From contig CM046853.1 in assembly GCA_025617745.1 (NCBI GenBank), positions 55,704,643 to 55,768,642 of the forward strand: a stretch of 64,000 bases of DNA, read 5' to 3'. The notes beneath the pieces are model-generated. The model was not told the DNA's origin. It did no database searches and worked only from the letters and a program-made list of their open reading frames with translations. Shown in pieces: positions 49,226-63,340 of the stretch; the stretch's first letter is position 1, and each line of letters begins with the position of its first letter. The translations under genes were made by a program, and so were the position numbers. This stretch comes from Heliocidaris erythrogramma (lineage: Eukaryota; Echinodermata; Echinoidea; Camarodonta; Echinometridae).

Positions 49226-50820
49226 TAATAGGTCGATTTTATCCCACTTTTTTAGATGAAAATACTGGATATGTCATAAATGGTAAAAACTGATGTGCTA
49301 ATAATTGATATATTTTCCACGTATATACAAACGGGAAACTATAAACGAATTTTGTTCATGATCCCATTCGGATCAAAACCTGTATTCAATGGTATGTTAT
49401 CTCGAGCACTATCATTTAATTATTTCGGTGGATATTATTTCATGCTCTGTCGATCATCTACATGTATCATTTAGTGGGCGGAGCATGAAGCAACGGGTTG
49501 TATAAAAGAACAACCAATACTGACGTCGTCTTGACAATTATATCCCATAATAATAATGTATGATGCGTAATAAGCTTCTGCACATGTATCCATTTTCTAT
49601 ACCATAATCATCAAAAATTCACCGTTCAGTATGTCATTACCCTCTCCTATCTCTCTCTCTCTCTCTCTCTCTCTTTCTTCTCCTTTCTCCGATATTCTTC
49701 AAAGTGCTGTGCAGCCTATCATGAAGATGAGCTCCTTATTGTTTCTTTTCTTTATTACTTTCTCTCTTCCTCTCTCTCTCTCTCTTATTGGGAGTCTATA
49801 TTTAATACCGAGTCACGTTTTCCATGAAGGAAATACGGGTGTAAGAAGGTTATATTTTTATCTAGATCTTTTTGGGATGCTATTACCTCCACTACCTACT
49901 CATATTTTTGTCTTGAGGGCATTTCATCGGTGTGCATCTCCTGAGGAAATACAAATTTTGCTTCAATTTGAGGAGTGCTTATTTTGATATGATCGGTAAC
50001 AAATTTTACAGAAAGGTATAAAGAGAAGCTGTCTTCCTGAGAGAAAAGAACAGCCAAACAATTTTTATCCCTTTACCCCCCCCCCCCCCCAACCTTTCCT
50101 CTGTATATAGGATGCTCTCCAGTTACTAAGTGATAGTGACCGGCTACAGCCTACGAGACTGATGGCCCATGAAACCGATGGCCTACAACTCAAACAGCAC
50201 ATGAGACCGACTAACGTCAGTCTGGCAGGCTTTCCGAAAGTTACCAGAGGGTTCATGAGACTGACATTAGTCAGTCTCACAGCCTTTCTGACCACTTTTC
50301 TGAGGATTCACTGGACCTACATTGCTGGTCTCATGGGCTGTCAGTCTACTGGGATGTCCCGTATACAATTTATCTTCCTTAATCTGAGAAAATATTCTTA
50401 TAAAAAAACACTCTAAGAGTGTCAAATCAACATTTCGAGTGGCCGACAAAATGACAGCATTTTCAAAATGGAACCATTTTAACCTTTATAATGTTCGATG
50501 GTGATGATGATGATGATGATGATTCACATTTGTGTAGCATCGTATTTCTGTTAACAAAAATCCAATTAAATCCAATTAGATCCAATAATATAGAGAGGCA
50601 CAACATTTTGAGAATACTGTCACTTCTAGGTCCTTTTAAATGTTGAATAAACACTAGTTTTTAGAGTACTATCTGTAAACATCAGCATTACACATTATAT
50701 AACTATCAACCTTACACACCATTAACTAAATAATGATATAAATATATATCATATTGCTGCACATTAACAGTATGAAATTACATAGAGGAGAAACAGCACA
50801 CTATCAAAGGTTATTTTTGA
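49226..50820. other. Intergenic stretch with an inverted-repeat block
   Basis: CT-rich low complexity occurs near 49652-49680 and 49771-49786. At about 50143-50353 CCTACGAGACTGATGGCCCA pairs imperfectly with the inverted right part (CAGTAGACTGACAGCCCA), with internal CATGAGACTGAC words: a probable MITE of about 210 bp. A GATGAT microsatellite lies at about 50498-50522. No supported gene. Confidence 0.4.
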
Positions 50821-53800
50821 CATCTTTATTAAAAATTCTCACTGGGAAGTACAAATGATAAGCACTCTACTACAAAAAATGTAGGTATAGAACATCAAGT
50901 TAAAAAAAAAAAATGGCAAATACGTACACCTACAGTTTAGCTACTAACAAATTTGACAAGCAATTGCGACAATGAACAGATATTAACAAAATAATTTGTT
51001 AGGACTGTGGCCATTGAGATCGGTAACCGAGACATATCTTATTGTCAATGAATGGAATCAAAGGTAGTACATATCAAATCTATGTAATCAAATACCACGG
51101 TTATATATGAGTAAAGACTTGACTTCATTTCTGAAATAATCATAAAAGATCAAACAAGAAGGATGCAAATACTGTGTAGTATTTCATTACGTGTGATGAA
51201 TTTCATTTCAACAATGATGTACTGAGAAAGACAATACTATTAACCAGACCTTAAAATATATGATACAAAATGGCCATTTACAAAATTATTAGATTCAAAT
51301 GACTACATGATCTTTGAAATTGATTTACATGAATACATAATTTCCACATTTGAACGATTGGAGAGACTAAAAATGCATCAATTGATTGTTGCAGGACAGC
51401 ATTTTTATTATTTTTGAGAAATCTGAGGAAATCCTCATGATAGAGATGACTGGATTATATCAATTGAACCTGTTACAAAATATATGAAAATTCATTTGAA
51501 AATAAACGCCCCTCTCTTCGCAAATTGATAATGGTTTTCTTGATTATTTCATTTATAGCAATGTAGAAGAACGTTTTTTACATTTCATTCCCTCAGGATA
51601 GCTACCTACAAGAAATACAAATTTTCACTTTGTACAAAAGATGTCAACTTAGTTACAGCTTTTACAAACACAGAATATTACATTTCTTTGAATTTGTTGC
51701 GTGGAATGTCTTTCAATAAAAGACATTTGGTGAGCCAAATTCTAATAGTGCATGATCTTAACGGTGCATATGATTGTTTGCTGTACATGGGACCAATACT
51801 ACATAATACTAATTCCATATCTTCTATCGATGAAATGGACTGTATTTCAAGGTAGGACATTGAGGTCTTGAGAAAATTTGGACGATTTCTGTACATTTTC
51901 AGGCAATCTGAACTGTAATAATAATGCATATTTTTCCAGGAGGAAGAAAGAGAATTCATATACTGTTTGAGACAGGTATAGTAATTAATTTCCACAAAAT
52001 TGACCCTTCAGCCGTTGAAGTAATGCTCCTAACTCGCAATTACTTTTTGTAAAATCCCCTTTCTATGGTTCTTCAACACTTTACCAGCTTTAGTCAACTA
52101 ATGGAACAAACAGTGGACTGCCATAGTCGAGTTTTGGCACACATACAGTGTACATATACCATATACTCCAAACAATATGGCAGTCCAGGGTTTTGATCCA
52201 TAGAGATTCAAGAGTTAAAGTATCAGAGTCTACAGAAAAAAGATGAATTATGATTCTATCCGAAAGTTGTTCTATGGAAAGCATCAAGCACATAGACACA
52301 AGTAATGGATCAGATGCCATCATCATATCTATGCTTTAATACCACCAATGATACAAGATTATCATACCTGTAGGGGAGGAATGAGCAAATTGGCTTCACA
52401 GGTTTTGAATTAAATCTGGTTCTCATGATTATATTTTTAACAAGTCGTTTTCAGCATAATATTCAAGGTAATTGCTGCCAAAAAGAGAGATGTGTCGTGA
52501 AATTTCCCTATTCCTCATTTATAAATTATGCACGTTGAATTTTCCCTCTCTTTATAGTGCCTAAGCGCATTAGGATGCACACTGTAACTGGATTCAAGTG
52601 GACATATAATGATGTTATATTTCAACTCGATAAATTTCTGTTGTAGTCGGAGGTGGTTATAAGAATTAAAATCTAATGAATTGAACTGAATAAGGCATTA
52701 ATATCAGCTACATTTAGATTACTAAGGTACAACATCTGATTTAGAACGGAAATGATTATACAACAACAATGCATATGTACGCTACAATGTGCTTGGCATG
52801 AACTGTAAAAATAAATAAACTACACTGCATTACATACAGCAACATACCATATTACAGGGTTTGGTTTCTTACATTTCAATACACTTACATATACAAATGA
52901 ACAGCCAACATAGCAAATAAGACTTAATTTTGAACTCTAATGTTGTATTTTTACCAGAAAACCCTGTGCTGTAGACAATCACGGTTAAGGAAAAACTACA
53001 ACGTAAAGAAACACATATGGGAGTGAATGCAATGTGTGTTACACGGTGTCTGGCTTAACTAATTATTTATGTGGACAGGGAAAATAATGCTACAACCGTT
53101 TAAAAAACATTTAAAGAGAATGCAAACAACATAAGGGTTCATTACAAGGAAAAGGCCTTTTTCTTTTATGTCTACAATAGAAAAGGTGCATTTCTAACAT
53201 CTGAAAATATTTGTACGTCTTACAAATGTAGTATTTTCAGATCATCAAAATGCATGAAAAAAGTAGTTTATTTCAAAAATTATTAAGAAGGCAGACAATC
53301 TTTGTAAATATAATGTCTGGCACTTCAGGCTAAAAATGCTGTATACAAGTTGGTCGTTGTCAAGTAAGGACTTATTTCTCTCATTATGAATACAATAAAC
53401 ATTGGACATACTTTATACACAAGAAAACATAACTGATTACCTTACATTTCAACTTGACTGGATTTGATACATCAGTCAATGTATTATTTTTCTTATAAAT
53501 AGTACAAAAATGCCAATAACTTAGTTTATTTGGCAAATACTTTCATAACAATACAGGATCGGTAAAGAGAATAGGAATCATTTGGCAGCTAGCTCGAAAA
53601 AAGATGATTTTGCAATACACCTTTTTTTTCAAATTTCATGAAAAGTTGCCAACTATATTTTCCATAGAAATCCTTTCAAGTTGGACATTTTCCTGTCACA
53701 TGCCATCAAAAAGTGACATACTTTATAAACCAAATGGACACTACTCTTGAAAGATTATTTCTAACTGGAAGAACTAGAAGTAGTCGTGTTGTATCTACAT

Positions 53801-56800
53801 GGTTACGCTACCATAAAGGCTTACAATTTTGTGCATTATATTTCATACAAAGTTCATCAAATAGTTGTTTTTCTCTTCTTCTTCCGCTTCACTAAATGGA
53901 ACAATCCCAAAACAATTCTTTATTCTTACAGAGGCCCACTCTTTACACCGGGAGATTTCTTCCGTTTCATTCTAAACTGAAAAAATTGAATGAAAACAAA
54001 AACAGCAACAATTAAGGAAGTGAAAATTGCTTGGAAAGCTGGGTGCATGCAAGCGCGTATATAATCTCCTTCAACAACTAAAATGCAAGAGATGTAGCAT
54101 GGGAACACAATTTTCGTCTTTTTTCTAGATATAAGCAGGATGTTTCATTTGAAGATAGGAGCAGGGGTTTGTTTTTTTTTAACGCAAAGGTATAAAGCCA
54201 CATCAAATGGTTCTTTCCTGCCTTGTAATAAATATCAGCAGGAATTCTGGGATACATAAACAGAAACACACTTTGTTATAAATGACTACAAGAGGGAGAG
54301 ACCACCATTACCATGCAAGCTACAAACCCATCAACAATTAACAGCCTAAGAATTGCCTCAGCTTCAAACTAGGTTGTTTGTTCTTGGGAGTATTACATCC
54401 ACTTAGGAGATTCTGCTTGCAAAACAGAAGATATATCTCCGCTTCTCAAAAACCTACAGAGAGACACGAAGCTTAAGGGAACTACTGAAAATTGAACAAG
54501 ACTTGATCTTTACATGGAAATCATTGATGGAATGGAATGACTAAATATATATTGCAAGATAATCTCTCTAAAAGAAAAAAAATGTGCAATTTTACACAGC
54601 AATCTAAAAGAGTAGATGAAACTGTTTTTATGAAGGAAAGGTGATGAACTGATGAATTCAATAATACTCTGCACATAATTTGATTTGATCGATCCTTGGG
54701 CAAAACAAAAACAAAAAACATTTTTAAAAAGAAGAAAATTTTGACAATATTTAAATAACAAGAACAGTCTGGATTTACAAAACGTTTGAAATATGTTATC
54801 AATAGTTGTTGAGGTGTTGTTTTCAATGAATTTAAAAAGGTAAAAAATAAAAGCTTTTCTTCAAGTTGATCCTACGTTTTTTGAGGGAGTTGTTATTTTG
54901 GCAAGAGTTGTAGAATCTATATATAAGAAAGCATTGCTCCAAAGAAACTTTAGACAAACTAGGACTTCGATCATGGAAAATGAATGAATATTCAAAATCT
55001 TTTTGCTACTTAGTTAAATAGCAGTAGAAGTAAAATAAGTTGAACATTACATTGCAGAGATCAAGGAGATTGAGTTGAATTTTTAAAAAAATGGCTTGGG
55101 TTCTTGTATACACTTCATTAAAAGACTGAAGAAAAAAAATACTAAGATTTGGTTTAAATATATTATACATAATATAATATATATTAAAAAAAACCCAAAA
55201 CACTATTTTAATAATGCATAAAGATATCACATGAAGTGTGCAACTGTGGCTCCAAGACAGCAAGAGAAAAAGCAAAAGAAAACTGAACAAAGAATAAGAG
55301 AGGAATGCAATACTATATAAAGCTGCCTCATGGCCGAGTTGAAGAATAAAATAATACGGGTTGGCACAATCAAACTGATCATAATAAAGATCATTATAAA
55401 GTTTACACAAGGTAGAGTTTTAAAAATAGAATAAAGAGACATAAGACAGCCACATTAAACTAGTAGTGAAGATGGTAAACTAGCACCTTTTTCTATATGA
55501 TCATCATCACGGGGTGATTTTGACGAGATCGAAGGAAACGTTCATCTAAACGGAGACACACAAAAACCTCTTCAAAAGCATGCATTCGAGAACAATTGCG
55601 ATCACAGTGATACAACTTGGCACTGTACAGAGACATCATTATCAATCATTTAAATAAGATAAAATACTACAGGACGATGAAGAAAATAAAAACAGATAGG
55701 TGATAAAAATTAGTTACTTCAGATTGCAGATACTACTCCACGCAATGGTTATTCAAACTTGAATACAATACTAATACTGTTCTCACATTTTTGGACGCCT
55801 TTAATTTCTTTTATAAGTTGATTCAATATCTGAAGCCCACGACTAAGACATAGCCACTGAATTCTTGATTTTCTCTTACAATCTATGACTGTACTCTTTC
55901 ACACTCAACATAACACACATGTACACTGACGTACTGGATATTTTCTACTAATCTCTCTTTACAGGTATCTTTAGGTCTTCTTCATATGTCGCTTTAAGTC
56001 TAAACACTTTTTTTTTTTTACTTACATGCCATTTCATGAGAACAGTCGATGGATGAAAACAAAGTTAACCATGTAAATAAGATAATAATACAAATAAAAT
56101 GCTAGATGTACATCAAGGCATGCAGATGTGTTAAAATTCTCACAAAAACCTGTGACCAGCTTCAATCAAATGGACAATTTCCTGTACATGGATTTGGAAC
56201 AGGACTTTAAGTAGTAATTCATTAATACCTCAATAATCTCTATAACCTTTTTTTTTCCACAATCAAAAGATGCTGTTTCTAACTGCTGGCATGTAAGCGT
56301 TGGTCTAAGTTGTTCACATTAATCATACACATAACATACGTGTTCACAAACTTCCTTGCAATAATACAAGGCTAATCTTCATTACAAAGGGAATGTCAAA
56401 ATTCTACCTTAAAACTAATTTATGTATCATCAATTAAAACTTGAATGTATGGGTTGGATGTTTTGCCAAGTACAGGCAAATTAAAATATCATCTTTGGAT
56501 TTTTACAAATATTCTCCATCTTTACAATAAGGAGAACAAACATAAGGAAATGCCGGTGGTGATGCTTGGAATGTACCTTCTCAGGGGTTTATGTGTATGT
56601 ATGTTGAGTTCTCAAGTCATTAGAAAGGAAATATGTCCCATTTGCATGGAGCTGGTCACATCTGTCCAACCAATGAGAGAGCTACTTCTACTTTTCGCAC
56701 ACAGCTGTCGCGTTACATTTATCTTTCCATTTTTAAGATCTGTACAGCTCGATTATTCACTCATTGTATTCTACAAATTTCCTGTTTCCAATTATCTTTA

Positions 56801-57592
56801 GGGTTATCAACTCTTCCATGTTTTCTTTGCTCCTGTTATGGAAGTAGACAAAAATATATTCATTTTTCCATCCACGTAGAGGAAAAAAAGTTTATTACTG
56901 TACATCAAAATATGCAGATATCTTGCATACAAGTTCTGAAGGTATCTAGTTCTCCACCATTGACTTGAAGATAGAATCTTAAGAAGAGAGTAAGAGAGCA
57001 AGAACTTCTTTCAAAAGTGCATCATGACAGTCAAAAAATACTGTTGGATCAACCAACCAAATGCTGTCGAAAGTTTCAATTTAATTTATATCAGTATCAT
57101 ACATACTTACAAGAGTTCAATGAAAGCACCCAATACAAACTTGGCTTCATTTGAGTTTTAACTCTCTCTTTACTCTAGTATTGATTTGTTTGTAATTTAT
57201 TTTATTCACCAAAGAGAGTCTTCGGAGAGTACCTTCACAGGAGACTGCTTAAGAATGGGAGAATCCAAAATGTTTGTAACTCCAAATGTAGGAAAATATT
57301 TGTCAATGCAACACATTATGCTCATATTATGGGGGCTTTTTACACCATATTTACAGCACCAGCCCACCTTCAGTCAGCCTAGTGCACTAAACAGTTGCCT
57401 GCTAAGCTTTGCTTTCTCTCATTTTTTTTAACCAACAACTTTTTCCCAACATGGCATGTTTTGTATTTTTTTTGTGTATGTTAAAATGAAGCTATAATAC
57501 AGTCCTTGCTTTCCCCTTCATAAGGGGTATTTCATTTTTTTTCTTTAACTCCTCATGTTTTTGGTGATGTTGGCTCTTTGATTCCTGGATGA
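50821..57592 (-). other. Long repeat-poor AT-rich region, possible 3' UTR of the HMG-box gene
   Basis: No exon or recognisable transposon was found in about 6.8 kb directly downstream of the HMG-box stop codon, in contrast with the repeat-dense DNA around it. A minus-strand AATAAA (plus-strand TTTATT at 50824-50829) lies at its far end, and others occur near 53524 and 53919. A very long 3' UTR is a reasonable guess; a gene desert or unseen short exons are alternatives. Confidence 0.3.
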
Positions 57593-60500
57593 TCACTCAT
57601 ACTCATCACCGTCGTCATCGTATTCCTCGTCGTCTTCCTCATCGCCTTCATCGTCGTAGAGAACCTGTTGGTGGGAGGAAGGACCTTGCAGCTCGCCGTT
57701 GTAGCTGGCCTGGGCAGCCTGTGCCATGGCCATCCCGGCCATCATTCCTGGCTGGGGATTGTGGGGGACCATGGTGGGTGGGGCATGATGCTGCACTGGT
57801 GGTGGCTGTGCCATGGGCTGGGGAGCCGGCCTTGGGGTACTTGTAGCTGCAACCAGACCCTTCTGTGTATACACAAAGAGAAACAATGCATTGGTATTGA
57901 AACGTGATATTCTACATTATGGTATTATGATCTCATTGATTTTCACAATTCTACTGCAGCATGACTTTTGCTGACAAAGAACTGCATTAATGCATTTCTT
58001 GAAAAATGTTATCCTTCTGAAAGAAAAATTTGACAATTTTTCCCAAAGATTTTTTTTCTTCTCTTACAAAAAATGTCCACCTGTCCACCTTTCCACCTTA
58101 TGACAAGAAACTGGCATCACCAGAAACGGCTTTGAATTAAGCTTTCATACATAAGCAGCAGTTAGAACCATTGAGTGCAAATTACATGTGGTTATAATTC
58201 AATCTTTACTGTGTCTCCTATTTCTTCATGTTTTTTTTCAATGCCAAAGGATGTCACCGTGGATCCCAAACCAAGTTTCACTTCTCACCTTCTTTCTCCA
58301 TTCTTCCATAGCGCTTTGGTAGGTCTTATACTCCGTGGCTACCCTCTCCAGGTAAGGTTTCTTCTGTTCATCTGTCAGTTTGTTCCATTCCTCACCGCAG
58401 ATCTCTGTCAGACGTCGCCCCTTCTCTATTGTCTTTCCCTTCATCTGCTCGCGGAAATCCGTGAGAAAGTAGAAGTATGCTGTGGGGGGCTTCTTGGGCT
58501 TGTCTGGGTCACGGACCTTTCTGTACACAGAGATCTGCAAAACAAGACAGATACTTATCATTTCAATATTACTCATGTACAGAAAAAACAATGGACCTAT
58601 GTTGTCCTCTAATAGCTTTCAAAGATAATTGGAGAAACTGGACTACCAATTTAGCATTAGACATTTAGATGCAACAAGACTAAATCCCTGACCTTGGCCA
58701 AATTGTCTGTTTACCAAAGGTTTTGATCGCAAATTTCATGAATCACACATAATACATGAGTAGAAAGAACAAACATCACATTAATTTTGACTTTTTTGTT
58801 GTTTCAATACACTGTGGCATCCATGAATAAAACAATTTGGAAAAAAAAGCAATAAGGTCTCTAAATAAATGGCAACGTGGAGTGGATTTTATAATCACTA
58901 TTTTCAGGTACAAATTGGCAATTTTTGGTTGCATTTTGTAATCTTCAGTTGCTATTGTTCATTTAATGGACATTTTGATTTGCCTAAAACTATGTAAGAG
59001 TACAAATGGAAACATCAGGTACCAATTTGAGGCATCAAAGCTGATCCACTTAAACCTCTCCTCTAGGAAATTCTGAACTGCTATGGGTTAAAGCTAGTAA
59101 ATGTATTTCTTTTTCTCACGATTTGGTTTGCCGAATGATTATCTTATCAATTTTTGCACACACTTACATTTAGTCATTGCCATTATGCACATTACAAAGC
59201 CCTAAAACAAATAAGATTTTTTTTTAAATCAAAATTTTTGTTTATTAATTCACGCACAAGTTTGTTTACTTCGTTACCCATTAATATAAGAAAGAGAAGT
59301 AAACATGCTGTAATAAGGGAAGCAAAAAGATTTTAAATATTACTATTTACCTCTGCCTCATATCTTTTTCTGTCGATGCCTGCCTTCTCCTGGTATGGTC
59401 CCTTCTCGGCGTCCGTCATCGAGCTCCATTTCATACCACATGCCTTTGTGATCTCACTCGCCTACAGCCATGTAAACAACAAATAAACTCAAATGAGATA
59501 TATATTTCTTCCTTCAAACTCAACTATTTTCCTTCTATCAAACGTAGGCTGACTATACATGCTCTACATCACAAAATAGGTCAATTTCTAAAGTATTGCA
59601 TCTTTTAATATGCCTTTATTCCTTGTGGCAGTATTTGTTACATTGAAAAGTAGAAAAAATATGATATCTACTTTTGCTTTGAACCAAGTCTTTTTTCCTG
59701 CTACAATACTTGTGCTGATATACATAACCCTTTTCTTGGAGATGAATTAGGTCAATTTCAATAATAGCAAATAAAAAATGCATTTAACTCATGTTATCTT
59801 CCTTGTGACAGTATTCATTTACTACATGATTTCATATTCTATTGAAAAAAACATCTTTACTCCAGATTTTTGTCAGGTCCTTAATGCAGGGTGCTTAAAA
59901 TGTCTTCCACATGAGCAGAAATGACATGTTTGCAATTGACAAAATGTTCCCATCTTCCCTTGTTGGTGAAACTACATAGCTTTCATGTCCACAGGGTTTG
60001 GAGAAGCTGCTATTCAATCTGTCACATGACATCATTCACTGTGGCAAACAATGAATAATTCAACAAAATATGAAATGGATTTTTAACACTAAGTACCAAA
60101 CACATTCTTTCAGACTCTACAAAAAAGGAAGGAAAAAAAGACTTCAAAACCTGTTTGGTCAGATATTCAAACAGACAAATATGATTGTGACTCACAAATA
60201 ATCTTTTCCCTCAAATTTTGGATTGTTTGGCTTGTACATGTATTTTTCAGCATTTCCCCACATTTAGATTTACAAGTTGTGAAGGGTGATTTATCTATCA
60301 TGCAACTTGTAATCAATCATCTGTCTTACTTTGATTTGCTAGCTTTTGGAAGAACAACTGTGAGACTCTATGACCTCAACTTGCAATGACAGCTTGTATA
60401 AAACATTGCTTATAAAAAGACTAAACACTAATAAAAGAACTTGTTCTTTCCACACAAAACTTTTGAGTGCAAATCTAAGCTGGATTTTCTCATATTCCTT

Positions 60501-61807
60501 ATATTTCTGAATAATGTAGTGGAATTAGTGGAAAAAATCTCTACTTAATGACTTTATGGACTAAAATCCTCAAAGAAGTACATCAGCCAAATGAATAAAA
60601 TATAAAACAAGAAAAAACAAAACAACAAATAAGACAAAAACACAGAATGCTCTAGCAATAGGAAGAAGACAAAGCCAGAGAAACGACAAAAATTCTAAAT
60701 CTGTATTTCAGTGAGATTCCCTACGGAGGCATTTAGCTGGATCAGCAAGTAGAATAATTGATCAAATCTTGAGATCTGGCGGGAAGCAACTACAGCTAGT
60801 GTAATTTCTTACTTCCTCAATTCCATCCGCTAAGTCAATGTACACTGAGTGACAGATTCAACAGCCTGGATTTGATTAATCAAGCCACTTGGTGCTTAAA
60901 ACTCAATTTCAGTTTTATCCCATAAGCCGTAAAGGTATTTCTTTTTTTGGGGGGGAGCAGAATAAAATAATGTGTCTTTCGTATTCTAATGCATAAATAT
61001 GGTAAATGAAAACTATTTTAATTGTTTACACAGATATTCATTTAATTCTACCTCAATATTTTGTCATGTTATTTAAGACAACATTTGACTCATATAACAC
61101 ATGAACACAGAGGGTTATAACAAAAATATAAATGTGCTTTGAAATATTTCTCAATCTTTCAGATTTGCAAAAGTCAGAATTATTTCCAACTATCATCAAT
61201 CTATTAATAATATTGCCTTGTTTATTTATTAGAAAATTCATCTATAGTTCATTTAAATCAAATTTGACAATTTTGACATCTTAGGAATTTACCAATAAAC
61301 AAACAGGGATGTATGAAATGAGAAAAATCTGTGCATCTGCAAAGAAATGACTACTCTTGGGAGAGAATACTCACCCTTGGGATCTGGTCACCATCCTTCA
61401 CGTAATTCTTGCGGAACGTGTCGAGAAAGAAGAAGTACGCTGTTTTTGCTCTTTTCACGTGGGATCCAGGCCTGTTCCTCTTTCGCCTCTTCTTGCCCTT
61501 GTCCGCCAGAGGCTTGCGTCCTCGCTTCTTGGGGAAGTACATCGCCGAGGGGTCCGTTCCTGACAAAGGGAGAAACTCTGCAAGAGATGAATATGCCCCA
61601 GGGTCGGGGAAGAGGCGATTGGGATTAAATTTGGAAGGGGGTGTGCCGAAAAAGAGTTTGTGACCCACCACCTTGGTTTGTTAGCATGCATTTTTGTGTT
61701 TTACCTTGCGATGATACCATGAGGTTCTTCGCCACAGCCTGGGGGTTTGTTTGAGTGGGTCTTGGTCCATATATAGGATAGACCACATCTACTCCCTGGT
61801 CGGACAT
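57593..61807 (-). CDS. Two-HMG-box protein with acidic tail, 304 aa, HMGB-like
   Basis: Minus-strand exons: 61807-61705, 61559-61375, 59461-59351, 58534-58289, 57862-57593. All junctions are GT/AG and phases agree (1, 0, 0, 0). Start MSDQGVDVVYP. Residues 1-45 are unlike HMGB. A basic AT-hook-like KKRGRKPL lies at 45-52 and a KGKKRRKRNR cluster follows. HMG box 1 spans about 68-137 (KRAKTAYFFFLDTFRK...KWSSMTDAEKGPY, split by the first long intron). HMG box 2 spans about 146-215 (KPKKPPTAYFYFLTDFRE...EEWNKLTDEQKKPY). Then comes a Pro/Gln/Met-rich linker and a C-terminal run of about 20 mostly Asp/Glu residues. It is a nuclear DNA-bending chromatin protein by family. An alternative acceptor at the second exon (CAG at about 61582) would add a few in-frame residues. 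A 5' UTR exon may lie upstream. Confidence 0.9.
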
Positions 61808-63073
61808 TGTTGGAACACGTCCTGCTTCACTGATACTATATACCTGTGCATCAGCTAATCTCCCTGGTGTTATGGGAATAAATAAATTGATGTCAAATGG
61901 CACGCAAAGATAGCATTTTAAATGTGTCAACAGTCATTGTTCCTTCATACATGTAAAACATAAGACAGGAATGATTAACATATTCCCACTCGTACAGGAC
62001 TTGCTTGGCCTAGGGATAGTTCACATTCACAAGTAGAATGTATCCACCAAGGCTCTACACCATTATGTGCCCAAGCATCCAGGACAACTAAATTCGTCCA
62101 TCTGGCAAGCAAAATTCAGCCAAATAAAACAAAAGGAAAAATATTTGCCTGACCAATGCACCAAATAATGTGGCACACTAGTAGTAAATATGTGCTACAA
62201 AATGGCCTCATTAATTAGATAGTTGCACAGAATGACACATCATTTGATGATTCATTCTACATTACACTGTTCGGCCTACAAGCAGTACATCAATTAAAGA
62301 TTACATTTTTGCAATGTTTATTATTCCCCATCATTAATAGATGCAAGACTTTTTGACAAATCATTTCAAATCCTGTTTAAGGGTCATTCTCAAACCTAAT
62401 GCCTTACATGTTAAAAATGCTATGATCCGTTTTTCCATTTTAATTTTAGTGAAGTATAAAAACAATAGAATACAAAAATCAATTCGAAGACTTTTTCAGT
62501 GAAACCATATTAATGCTTTGGGCAATTCAATTTTGAAAAATGAAAATAGCACATGGGTTTCTCTGCTGGGCAATAGAGAAAGTAAAGCACAACAGAACAA
62601 ATACTTTTCATTACTTGATTCTCATACTGCATAAAAAATAATGTAGTTCTTTTTCATGTTTACTTGATAGAAATCTTGAATACAAAAGTTTCACATTGGA
62701 TTACAAGGACTACATGGATGTTACATTAAAAAAAATATTCAATTTTTGACGACAGATCAGAATGATTTTCAGCTATATGCTATCAAGCATCTACATGATG
62801 CTTGAAGCACACCCATTCTTTCAGATTTTAAAAATGAATGATTCAGAAGGAGGCTTGAAATGCACATTCATTTGGTGATGTTCTCAGGAATAAATATTTG
62901 TTTTGCTAAACTGTTCAAATGTCCTACAGCAATACATGATGTATCAGTCATATTTCCCTTTCATTCAACTGCCTCAAGAAAGAATACCTGCAACGATTTC
63001 GGTTCTTGCATATATTCACATCACATCTCTACAATGGAGAATGTAACAAACACCACCTTGTGAAAAACAACTT

Positions 63074-63075
63074 GA

Positions 63076-63110
<35 letters not shown>

Positions 63111-63112
63111 TG
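63074..63112 (+). repeat. (AG)n microsatellite
   Basis: About eighteen AG units with one CAG interruption. Low complexity. Confidence 0.85.
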
Positions 63113-63270
63113 AGAGGGTGGAATAAAGAGAAGAGAATGAATGAATAGAGTGAGCATTAGGAGAACATAGTCAAACAAGATTCGGGGAGGGGGGGATACA
63201 TGTAATCACATCTAGAGAAGAAGAAAAAACAGAAAAGGGTGTAGGCCCTCCATGCACTGAATATACTGTC

Positions 63271-63340
63271 TGTTGAGAGCCAAAAGGGCATTAACTCTGT
63301 TTTATAAAGTATATGAGGTAACGCCCTTCTGGCTCTAATC
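63271..63340. repeat. Short dispersed hairpin repeat, copy 5
   Basis: Left arm TTGAGAGCCAAAAGGGC with TTAACTCTGT next to it; right arm GTAACGCCCTTCTGGCTCT. Same family as the four copies in the first 12 kb. Confidence 0.6.

Noticed and set aside
57589-57907. Plus-strand frames opposite the last HMG-box exon
   Set aside because: They are shadows of the GC-rich minus-strand coding exon; composition and splicing support only the minus strand.
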